From positions 186,001-250,000 of the forward strand of contig QANU01104693.1 in the NCBI GenBank assembly GCA_003254905.1: a stretch of 64,000 bases of DNA, written 5' to 3'. Source of the DNA: Nissolia schottii (taxonomy: Eukaryota; Streptophyta; Magnoliopsida; Fabales; Fabaceae). Under the pieces are notes generated by a model that made no database searches, was not told where the DNA came from, and was given only the letters and a program-made list of their open reading frames with translations. Made by a program: the position numbers and the translations under genes. Numbering within the stretch: the stretch's first letter is position 1; each line of letters starts with the position of its first letter. Below are positions 21,512 through 31,185 of this stretch, piece by piece.

Positions 21512-23273
21512 TGACCCCAAAAATTATTTTCACTAATCCGAGGTCTGAGAAGGAGTAAATGTGGGACCCAAGTTCTGAGTTTAGTGGGTGGGACAAAGGA
21601 GTAAATGTATCCATCATCCTGAGTTCCTTTTACAAATAGCCCAGAATCGAAATACAAGTATCCTGGCATCGAGTTCCAAGAAGCAAACTCCAAGGTCAAA
21701 GAATGGGCACTCCTAAATGAGTTTTGAGCATAGTTATGGGTGGATGCGTCATGAAAAATTAACTAGTAACACATGAGGATCCATACAATTGAGCTTCATG
21801 TATGCAAGATCACGGGTAAATGGTGTCCAACTTCATCAAAGTCAGTTGAAGCATGAGAATCCCTCGAAGAAGGGAGACTGAGTTCCGACTTTAGCACCTT
21901 GGGATGTCAGAAGTTCAAGTTCAGCAATCTGGGGGCACTAGATCTTTGAGGTTCAACCTCCTGAAGTCCAATGTCCTGAGATCCAACTTTCGACCTCCTG
22001 AGGACCAACCTCATGATGGAACTCTTAAGTTCCAATTCCCAAGGACCAACGTCTCGAGGATCAAACTCTAACATCCGTTATCATGGAACCCCCTTGCAAA
22101 GTTCAACCTTTGAGGTCTTGAGAACGTTATAATTCATAAAGAATCGATTGATGTCTAAGGTCATTAAGATGCGCGAGAATCTGTCGTCAGAGCTCGCTTA
22201 TGGGTCCTTTGGAAATTAAAATCGGACCTCAAAATTCACCAAGATAATGAGAACCCTTCTTCCCTTTGGAAAAATTGAAAAGCAACTCTTGACTTACAAC
22301 ACACTAATGTCAGGTTTAGGGGTAGTGTTACGAAACAGTTCCTAACTCAAACATCCTAGGACCACCTCAAAACCCAACTTGGACATCCACCCTTCAGAAC
22401 TAATCCCAAGTTGGGACCTCCTAGGTCAGCATCAAGTGGAACATAGGGATCCGACTTCCCAAACTTGCTAGGTCCCACAAATCATTTACTTGACCTCACT
22501 AAAATCTGATTTCAAGAGGTTAGACTTCTCACGACCTTACCAAGACATGACCTTAGGTGCCTAGCCTCCTGAAGAAAATGAGTCCAAGTTGGGGCACTCA
22601 TGTGGAAGATGAGTTTGTTTCAAAGAGCTCTTAAAACACTTCTGGTGTCCAACCTTTGAGGTCATGGGGACGTTCTTAAAATTGAGGAACATAGAGAATT
22701 GAAAACCTTCCGAGGTTCAACTTCTTGAGGTTTGATCTCTTGGGACCAACCTCCTGAGGTATAACCTGCTAAAGCCCAAATAACTATGGGCCCAAATTAG
22801 ACCTCCTCATACCAAGGCAAGAGATAATGAGGTGGCACGTCTGAGATGCCATGGGTTAGTCCACATGCCCGAGATTCGACCTAGATTAGAGAGCGACGTC
22901 AAAATTTCCCTACACTTATCTTGTAAAAGATGCCAATGACCTGACCAAGATAATGCAACGGTCTCAAGTTATCCAACAACCTTATCTCATGCCAAGATAA
23001 CAAAAGTTGACATAAAAGTAACACACTTTGCATTGTAGCAACTAGGATCATCGTTTAAACATACCTGATCTTATCTCCTCACGCCCAGCTATATAAACAC
23101 ACAACTCTCACTCTATCAAGTATCACTTATTTTGAATTGAGAATACTCACTGAATTCATGTATTTACTTGAGTGTCAGTGTTTTTACAGTACACCTCACC
23201 GCCTTTCACTCGTATTTAGGACTACAACGTTGGAGCTTCCATCAAGGCACATCACATACATCTATTGCGTTCA
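21512..23273 (+). repeat. Ty3/gypsy LTR-like block
   Basis: About 1.8 kb, non-coding, with many loose repeats of the phrase 'GAGGTCCAACCTCCTGAG' in the left two thirds. At the right it has a promoter-like end: TATATAAACACACAAC at 23091, then 'TTACTTGAGTGTCAGTGTTT' and 'ACTACAACGTTGGAGCTTCC'. These are degenerate forms of phrases (ACTTGAGCGTCGGAGTG, GGACCACAACGTTGG) common at the transcribed end of Tat-type gypsy LTRs in plants. Outer edges (TGACCCC... and ...GCGTTCA) are guesses; no target duplication matches them. Confidence 0.45.
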
Positions 23274-23470
23274 GGTAACTTTGTTCTTTATAAAATTGCT
23301 TTAGAACATTTTTGCACAATAATTTCATTCTCATGACACATGAATAAAATATTCTCAATATTTGTTATGGGAGTATAAAAATCAATTTAAACTTGAATAT
23401 ATTATATTCCTAAAAGTAAATATATATAATTTACAAGAGTAAAATATTTCCAATGAGTTTTTTACTATAA

Positions 23471-24523
23471 TGTCCATGTTTCTATAACTTATTACCAAAA
23501 TACCACTATTTCAAAACATATTACAAAACAACACTTGTTTTGAACAACGTGGCAGGCGAGTTGGCGTGACAGGGCCATGTAGGACTCACCAAACTGGTTG
23601 GTATTTTTGGCTTGAATCGCCAACTCTCTTAGCATTTTTGGCTTGAAATCGCTAACTTTCTTGACATTTTTTGCTTGACAAACTCTCTTGGCGTTTTCGG
23701 TTGCTGATGTGGTAATTAACTGCTGACGTGACATTTTAGTCTCTGTCGTCATGTTAAGCTATTAATTACTGACGTGATAGTGAACTTGGCCACTTGGCGA
23801 AGGTGAGAGAGAAGGGGAGGAGAGAAACAGGTGATGACACGTGAGTGATGTCATTTTGCTTGCGGCAACGACTTACAAAGCTATAGCGGAGAAGAAGAAA
23901 AAGATAGCAAATGTACGCTGAGAGCAGCGTGAGAGTAAGAAGGGGAAGCAACAATTGGGTTAAGAGTGTCATGTGCACGGCACGTGACCTTCCATATAAC
24001 TAAGTTAATTGTCATGTCAGCAGTTAATGACTTAACATGACAAGGGAGACTAAAAGATTACAAAAAATATTTATGAGAGATGATTTTTAGCAAAAAAATT
24101 TATGAGAGATAAAATACAACATTAAAAATTTATAACGGACTAAAAACATATTTAACCTAGAAGGTAAAGCGTAAATTACATTGACTTTTCCTGAGGTTTA
24201 ATGAAATTACACTCAGCACCTATCTATTTGACTGTCTTACACTAACCTCATTAGTTAACTGCCATGTCAGCACATAACTGGTATGTTAGCAGTTAACTGC
24301 CACATGAGCAAATTTCAAGTTGAAAACGCCAAGAGAGTTGGCGATCTGTAGTCGAAAACGTTAAGAGAATTGACGATTTCAAGCCAAAAATGTCAACCTG
24401 TTTAGCAAGTCCTACATGACCCTATCACGCTAACTCGTCTGCTACACTGTCCAAAACAAATGTAGTTATGTAATATATTTTAAAACGATAGTATTTTGAT
24501 AATAGCTTTTGGAAACTAGGACG
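23471..24523. mobile_element. Long-TIR element (Mutator-like or foldback type)
   Basis: Arms of several hundred bases in inverted orientation with perhaps 70-80% identity. Left: 'TTACAAAACAACACTTGTTT', 'GGCGTGACAGGGCCATGTAG', 'TTTTTGGCTTGAAATCG'. Right, on the other strand: 'TTACATAACTACATTTGTTT', 'AGCGTGATAGGGTCATGTAG', 'TTTTTGGCTTGAAATCG'. Both arms also carry repeats of 'GTTAACTGCTGACATG'-like words. Flanks TTACTATAA and TTACAATAC match at 7 of 9 positions, as a decayed 9-bp duplication would. No transposase. The frame at 23766-23978 is not gene-like. Confidence 0.65.
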
Positions 24524-24532
24524 TTACAATAC

Positions 24533-24930
24533 AATACTCCATTCCCAAATCCTAAAACTAGTTACTAGTAATAAGTGAACGTACACATGAATTTGAACCA
24601 AATGTCCGGTAAAAAATGGAAGAAAAAAAATTAAAATCCATTTTTTAAAAGGGATTAAGATCCTTTACTTTTTAAAATGAAATGTAAAAAATAATGTTCT
24701 TAATCTCACTATTTATTACTCATCATATTTATCTTATTTCATCTCACTACTTTTAATGCCTCTAATAAATGGTGAAATTAAAAATATCCTTTACCTTCCA
24801 TTTTGAAAAATACCCGATCTTAATTGCTTTAAAAGACTTGGAAAAGATTTTTCCTACCGTCTGAAAAGTGGCTAGGTGGGTTGGTGTGACAAAGCCTTTC
24901 ACAGAGCTCCCACCCTCACCAACCCCTCCC
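24533..24930. other. Upstream region of cytochrome b5
   Basis: AT-rich sequence that turns C-rich near 24890. It probably contains the promoter and leader start of the cytochrome b5 gene. No other gene. Confidence 0.4.
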
Positions 24931-25181
24931 CATTACCGTCAGCAACCGGAACCCACCAACTAACCCACCAACAAAACAAAAGAATTGCAACTCAGTTCTC
25001 CTCACATCTCACCAACCACCCCTTCAGTTTTTGCTTTATTCAAATTTCAAAGCCTCTCTCATCCATTGGATTAACAGGTACCATTTTCCTACCTTTACCT
25101 CTTCCAAGACACATAGCATCATCATCTTCTTCTTGTTCTTTCTTTCTTTCTTTCCGTTGGTACGCAGCAACAACAACAACA

Positions 25182-26043
25182 ATGGGTGGGGGTCGCAACA
25201 AGGTCTTCACTTTATCCGAGGTTTCCGAACACAACCACCGCAAGGATTGCTGGCTCGTCATTCATGGCAAGGTATGTATGTATGTATGGAATGTGTGTGA
25301 TGTGGACCCAGTTATGCATAGGTGCAAAATTGGCTTGATTATGACTTACGAAACCCAAAAATGATAGCTTTTGTGGTTTTGGCTTAATGGGTTTTCGATA
25401 TTTCCTAGGTTCATTTTCAGATTATTGTGTTTTGAGCAATTGGATTCACCTGGAATGGAGATCATTGGAGATTCAGTTGGACTTATACACTTTCTGGTTT
25501 TTGCTTGATGGGTTTTCGATATTTCCTAGGTTCATTTTCAGATTCTTGTGTTTTGACTTGAATTAGATTCAACGGGAATTAAAATCAAAGAATATTCAGA
25601 TGGACTTGCACGCCAACAATGCTGCCTTTTTGGGTTTTTATCTTGATGGGTTTCCGATATTTCTTAGGTTAATTTTGAGATTCTCGTGTTTTGAGTTGAG
25701 TTGGATTTGCTTGGAATGGTATTACAGGAGATTCTGATTCAGTTGGACTGGAAGAGATTCACATTATTTATTTATTTAAGCATTTTGTATTGTGTAAACT
25801 TGGATTAGTTAGATCTATTTAAGGTCATGGCTTTGTTCTTATTGAGGGATCTAATCCTAATGGGGATTTATTCAATTACAGAAGTGTTAACTGTGGTTAT
25901 GTTTATTGTTTTGCGGCAAGCAGAGTTATCAAGTGCTTTGAAAGCGCTGATTGTTTTTGTAATTAGTTGCTGAAAGAAACCTAAATTGAAGTTCACCCAG
26001 TCACTGACTGATGCTCTTAATTTTTTGAAGGCTATGAGATAAA

Positions 26044-26076
<33 letters not shown>

Positions 26077-27132
26077 CTTAATGTAATCAAATTGAATTTG
26101 GGTGGGGATCTGTGACAATTGGAGTATGACCTTTAATGGTTTAGGGTGGGGATCTCTGTGTGTTTTTAAGGCTGTGACAATTTGGGTGGGAATATATGTA
26201 TGTTAAATGTGATTTTCCTCCATCCACTTTTGATTTTTGTATACATCCTTAAATCAATGTATTTGGATGCAATAAGGATGTATAAGTCAAAAGTGACCCA
26301 TAAAAGTGGACGGAAGTAGTATATAGTAAGCAAAATTTTGGGATGGTGACTTGATTTTACTCACCCTTGGCATTGTCTGTTTACATGTCTTTTTTATCTG
26401 ATTTCAGTGTCTTTCTTCTCTAAAATATAGTCATAAGATCATATAATAATCATATCTGAGTAGTTTATGCCACGAAGCACTAAGGCATGTGCCCGTGGGG
26501 TTTAAAAGCTTTCATTGCACCATTTTCTAGACTTGATCATTTGAGGTAAGTTAGAGATCAAGTGGCAGAAATCTTAATTCTAAAGGTTTTGAGTGTGAGG
26601 TCTTTGATCTTTTTCTTGATTTGGAATCATGTTCTGTTGGTTGACTCTTGGCAATATGTTCCTTTACCTTACTTTTTCATTTTCGAAACAGGTTTATGAT
26701 GTGACCAAGTTCTTAGAGGACCACCCTGGTGGTGATGAGGTTCTGTTATCTTCCACAGGTAACCATCATTGTTGTCACTGAATGCACTTTCATTATTCAC
26801 GTCTCGAGGTCTTTGCCAAAGTGAGATGTTTGTGAATGCCTTATGAGATAGCTTGCTCAAATGACTCGTTTTTTCTTACAGGGAAAGACGCGACTAATGA
26901 TTTCGATGATATTGGTCACAGCACCAGTGCTGTTGCCATGATGGATGAGTTCTATGTTGGAGACATCGATTCATCAACTATCCCCTCCAAGGTTAAGTAC
27001 ACTCCGCCTAAACAACCTCAATATAACCAGGACAAGACGCCACAGTTCATTATCAAGATCCTTCAGTTTCTAGTCCCTCTGTTCATCTTGGGTTTGGCAG
27101 TTGGTATTCGTTTCTACACCAAATCAACATAA
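25182..27132 (+). CDS. Cytochrome b5, ER tail-anchored (3 exons)
   Basis: Exons 25182-25271, 26692-26758 and 26882-27132 join to 135 residues. Introns obey GT-AG. The protein has the heme-binding domain in residues 1-85: the first heme ligand is in DHPGGDEV, the second in the IGHSTSAV block. Further family signatures are KDCWLVIHGKVYDVT and DFDDIGHS. The tail has 'PQYNQDKTPQFIIKILQFL' followed by a hydrophobic segment (LVPLFILGLAVGI) and the short basic end RFYTKST, which is the C-terminal ER anchor of plant cytochrome b5. It carries electrons from cytochrome b5 reductase to fatty-acid desaturases, hydroxylases and some P450s at the ER membrane. Closest in my memory to the Arabidopsis CB5-E/B type. 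The ATG is preceded by CAACAACAACA, a good plant context. AATAAA at about 27355 could serve the 3' end. Confidence 0.95.
25373..25750 (+). repeat. Three imperfect tandem repeats in cytochrome b5 intron 1
   Basis: Units of about 120 bp, each with 'TGATGGGTTTTCGATATTTC', 'CTAGGTTCATTTTCAGATT' and later 'AGATTCAGTTGGACTT'. The third copy is more diverged (TTTCCGATATTTCTTAGG). Inside the first intron (25272-26691). Confidence 0.8.
26046..26071. repeat. (GT)n microsatellite in cytochrome b5 intron 1
   Basis: About 13 GT units, followed at about 26095-26170 by a duplicated phrase 'GGGTGGGGATCT'. Confidence 0.9.
26218..26320. mobile_element. Stowaway-like MITE in intron 1
   Basis: About 103 bp with inverted ends: CTCCATCCACTTTTGA at the left and CTTCCGTCCACTTTTA read from the right. 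The ends resemble the CTCCCTCCGTCC Stowaway terminus (Tc1/mariner). A TA follows the right end; the left TA is no longer visible. Confidence 0.6.
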
Positions 27133-27513
27133 TCATCTAGTAGGCAACAGCACTTGAATTAAGGCATTTGCAATAATATATGTTATTGTTGGAAGATTAT
27201 GAGGGGCTGCAAGGATGTGTCATTTCTATCTGCCAAATGATATTGTGCTTGTTTGCTTTGTTGGTGTAATTTGCTGTTGAATCTCATCCTGTCTTTCTCT
27301 GTCATTAACATGCTACTGGAACAGTTTTCTGGGGTTTAAACTTTTGGTGATTCTCAATAAACTAGCTTAAGAAATTCATCTATTGAAAGAATATTATTAT
27401 TAAGATTTCATTTTCCAGGTAAACTTGGGATATTTTATTGTATTAAAGTATTGGGCATACATAAGAAATTAAAGAGCTTAATCTTAAACGTTGATGAGAA
27501 AAATACAAATCAA
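27133..27513. other. 3' flank of cytochrome b5
   Basis: Contains the 3' UTR. No other gene. Confidence 0.4.
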
Positions 27514-27526
27514 AAGCTATTACACA

Positions 27527-27694
27527 ACCCACGTGGGTTAGTCCAAGTGGTAGATATCTTGACTCTAGCTAGAGGTCTCGGATTCGAGTCTTAGGAATAG
27601 AGAAAATCTTCATTGGGAGATTTGGGTCGGATTAATTGTGTTTTTGGTAATAGGTTCTGAATGTCAGTAGTTCAATCTTGACAAAAATAAAAAG
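27527..27694 (+). mobile_element. tRNA-derived SINE, second family
   Basis: A-box-like TTAGTCCAAGTGGTAG at about 27538 and B-box-like CTCGGATTCGAGTC at about 27577, then an unrelated body and an A-rich end (AAAAATAAAAAG). Flanks AAGCTATTACACA (27514-27526) and AAGTTATTGCACA (27695-27707) differ at two positions, an aged target-site duplication. Body sequence differs from the SINE at 10176, so it is a separate family. Confidence 0.65.
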
Positions 27695-27707
27695 AAGTTA
27701 TTGCACA

Positions 27708-28500
27708 TGAATATTGTTTTCTTTGAGTGTCAATGTCTTAAACATATTACAAGCACTAGCACAGTTGACATTGTGAAAGGTAAAGGTTACATGAAGACTA
27801 AAGAGGCAAAGATTAAAGGTTTGAAAGTAAAGGAATCTATAGTTGAAAAGGGTAAAAGTGCATGGAAATAATAAGTGAAAAAGTGTCGGGTCTATTGGTT
27901 CACGAATCCTATCTCCAAGCTTAGACTTGGTACCTTGGCAGTTGCATTGTGCTTTCTTCCTTAATAACCGCTTTCCAACATGGCTTTCCCACATTCTTAT
28001 TGAATAGCCATTGCTTGATCATGTGTCGTGACCTTTACAATTGATATATTATAGCTACTAATTAATTTATGAGTTGTGTTATTTGTATTCATGAGATATG
28101 AGATACTATTCTAAATCACATCTGATCCACCATTGGATAAAATTTAAATGGATTTACACTTATAAAATGTTTTGGGTGTCACACCCTATAATAATTACTC
28201 TCATTAAGCCAAATACTCATCTTTCTTAACTTTAGTAGGCTTGATAGTCTTATCTTTTGACCACTCAAGACCTGCAATGCTTAGTCTAGATTTGTTAGTT
28301 TATCCATTGGCAACTATTCACCTCGGTCAACCAACATTAACTACATTATCTTCAACTGAATCTTCTCAACTCAACAGATGTTCTACCTACATTGGCCGAG
28401 TTTGCTACACCACCAGAACCTCTGTGTTTGCTGCCCTCCGTCGAGCTCGTCGCCAAAGTTTGATGGCTTCCAATCAGCCACGCGTTCCCACACCTTCCAA
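27708..28500. other. Intergenic, no gene seen
   Basis: AT-rich to 28200, then more balanced. The frame at 28241-28504 has no recognisable domain. The right part may already belong to the leader of the scrambled copia element that follows. Confidence 0.35.
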
Positions 28501-28863
28501 ATGATTCAACATGTGTGCACACGCACCCCTTGCAGACCAAGGGCTCTGTGACCCTTGTACCTGCCTCAACTTACCTCCGTCCACGATCCACGTGTAACAT
28601 TGACCAGCGTGCAACTCTGATCGATATGCTTCTCTAACCCGCGTGAGGCCTAGATCTGCATGCAACCCATTGACCAGCATCTTGATCCTTTTGACCAGAA
28701 CCTGTTGTGGCTATCCATTGTTGACTTGGCATCCATGTGGCCGCCTTTGCTGACATGACACCTTAGATTACCCTTCCCAAAGTTTTTCAGTGAGATAATT
28801 TCATGTTTCATTGATTCTACTCTAAAAATGCACTTTTCTTCTTAATATTGTGTTTATCTTTTA

Positions 28864-29060
28864 TGATGGATAAAACAAATATCACCCACCATCCTTTGTT
28901 GGTTTGCCAACCCTGTAAATTTTTAGGACACTTGATAAAGAATTGCCCTATACTTCCACCAAGACTTAATCAGTATCAATATCAATCTCGTCCTAGTTCC
29001 TCCAAGTTTGTGCTTGACTTTGTTGTTGTTAATGTCCCTCTCACTAACGCTTCCCCCCGG
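28864..29060 (+). pseudogene. Copia gag with a large internal deletion
   Basis: Begins MMDKTNITHHPLL, comparable to the MDKIDVSHPIP start of the copia gag at 20267, and passes directly into a zinc knuckle 'CQPCKFLGHLIKNCPILPPR', which matches the knuckle of that element followed by CPTRPPR. Almost the whole gag core is therefore missing. It ends at the junction with minus-strand sequence near 29060. Confidence 0.6.
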
Positions 29061-29700
29061 TAATCTCAATGTACTCCTTGTACAAAAAAGCACATAGAGA
29101 GAGTCTGAATATACTCTGTGCATTATGGTGTGGCTAATTACAAGAGAGGATAGCCTATTTATAGGCCAAGCACAATTTAACATCTAAATCAAGATATAAT
29201 TACAAGATCAATCAACACCTATACAAATCAATCTAAATAAATCAGAATAAATCTAAATTTGGTAAATAAGACATACATTGTTTATTGAAAAAGTGTAACT
29301 AGGAGTGGACACATGTAGACTTTTTCCAAGTCACCATTTAGAAAGACATTTTTTTATGTCCATTTGACTGAGAGTCCACTTTTGAGTGCTCGCAATAGCA
29401 AGTAGAGAGCGGGCATAGGTGATGTAAGCGACGGGGACAAAGGTCTCTTCATAATCAATGCCTTACTCCTAAGTAATACCCTTAGCAACCTGAAGAGCTT
29501 AGTATCATTCAATAGAACCATCAGAGAAAGTCTTTATCTTGTATTCCCACTTACATCCCACAAGTGCCTTATCAGAAGAAGGATCAACCAAGTCCCAAGT
29601 GTAGGTCCTTTTCAATGCCTGTAACTCTTCTTGCATGGCAAGTTGCCAATGAGAATCTATGGATACTTATTTATAGGGTTGAGGTTAATGTAAAAGCATG
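29061..29700 (-). mobile_element. Minus-strand copia fragment: LTR-like part and reverse transcriptase piece
   Basis: 29061-29260 looks like an LTR on the minus strand (TATA-like CCTATAAATAGGC near 29160). 29310-29700 matches, on the minus strand, the copia region at about 17360-17700 ('DVK..AFLNGDL', 'ALLAIA', 'KWEYKIKT' in broken frames). It carries stops and frameshifts. It lies head to head with the plus-strand remnant that follows. Confidence 0.6.
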
Positions 29701-29719
29701 GTAGAGAAACAATGATAAT

Positions 29720-30355
29720 CCAACTCTCTACTAACAACTGGTCAGAAGCCTAATCTATTTGATTGTTACTCACCTTGACATTTCTTATGTTGTGCACTTG
29801 GTCAATCAGTTCATGACCGCTCAATGATCTACTCATTATGTAGTAGTTCTCTGCATTCTCCGCTATGTCAAAGGAGCACTATTTTATGGGCTTCACTTCT
29901 TTGCCCACTTTTCATTGATCCTCCAAGCTTATTTTGATGTTGATTGGGGTGATGATCCCACTGATCGTCGTTCTACCTCTGACAACATTATCTTCCTTGG
30001 CCACTCTCTTATCTCATGACGCAACAAAAAACAAACGTCAACTGCTTATTCTAGTACTGATGCTGAATATCGGACTCTTGCCGACACCACTTATGAACTC
30101 CTTTAGATATGTTATCTTCTTGAGGATGTAAGCATCTCTTAATCATTTCCTACTAATCTCCATCGTGATAACCGGAGTGCTATCCATATTGCTCATAACA
30201 ATGTCTTTCGTGAATGCACCAACAATATCGAGATTGATTGTCGCTGTATTCACCAACACATTCTTTGTGGTGCTCTCTAGCTCATCTTTATTGGGACTCT
30301 TGACCAACTCACTGACCTGTTCACTAAGGCTTGTTCTCTTGGTCTTTTTCATATA
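29720..30355 (+). pseudogene. Plus-strand copia reverse transcriptase/RNase H remnant
   Basis: Plus-strand pol end in several frames: 'LRYVKGALFYGLHFFAHFS' near 29855, 'DVDWGDDPTDRRSTSDNIIF' near 29937, 'SSTDAEYRTLADTTYELL' near 30052, 'HRDNRSAIHIAHNNVF' near 30165 and 'LDQLTDLFTKACSLG' near 30300. It parallels the RNase H of the element at 16191-16550 but is in the opposite orientation and independently decayed. Confidence 0.75.
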
Positions 30356-30359
30356 TACT

Positions 30360-30955
30360 TTAGTTTTGATGTGAACCAAAATTATTGTTTCAATTGAACT
30401 AACACAAGTGGTTCAACAAATTAACTCTCAATTTGTTGGTTCATGAACTTGGCTAGAAAAATTAATCTTGCAAAGCAAAACTAAGAGAAATGTAGGCAGC
30501 GGAATTTGATAGCTAACCAAAGGATTGGAATCATTCTAATTCGAGACAAAACATACAAAAGATTTGATTAGGTCCTTTGATAATCTCACTTCTTAAATCA
30601 CTCAATAATTAAGGATAGAGACTATATGCTGTTGTCAAGGAGTGGAAGGGATCGTAACCATGCGAGCCTTCCCATCAGGGGTCACCAATGCCCAAGTTCA
30701 CACTGTGTTGCTTAAATTAATCATAGATATCTAGTCCATATTATTGAATCACTTGATCATTGGACTCAAAAACATACATTTTATTGGATCATGTGATTAA
30801 CCCATTTTTCATTAAAAAAAATAGAGTCCAATTGATTGAAACCTATTAGAATAATTCCAACAGTTGATTATAAAAGAAAAAGGAGAAATACTTCAAGTAG
30901 AGATGGGATAGAAAACAACTTGAACAAATTTGACTACACTTTATGTCAATTTTTT

Positions 30956-31000
<45 letters not shown>

Positions 31001-31185
31001 CAAACAAAACTAACGCAGCAACCGCCAAAAAAAGTGAACCTGAAAGCAAGAGGAGCCTCCTAGTTCCACTAACATAAAGATAAAACAAAATGAAGTGAAT
31101 ATGTCAACATGAGCATAGCTTACATTGCCCAAGAGTACATTGAAAAATAAGCTAAAAACAAAAAAAAACAAGTTGTACATATTAC
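30360..31185. other. Intergenic, with a (TA)n run
   Basis: No gene. A TA microsatellite lies at about 30959-30999. The region just left of 31186 is the probable 3' UTR of the NPH3-like gene. Confidence 0.4.

Noticed and set aside
21512-23273. Protein-coding or satellite region
   Set aside because: The repeated GAGGTCCAACCTCC phrases are too irregular for a satellite, there is no long frame, and the TATA-containing end fits an LTR.
24876-25364. Single-exon protein of 162 residues
   Set aside because: It reads from the leader through exon 1 of cytochrome b5 into intron 1; the spliced model explains the region fully.
27531-27600. tRNA gene
   Set aside because: Same reasons; A-rich end and decayed duplication show a SINE.
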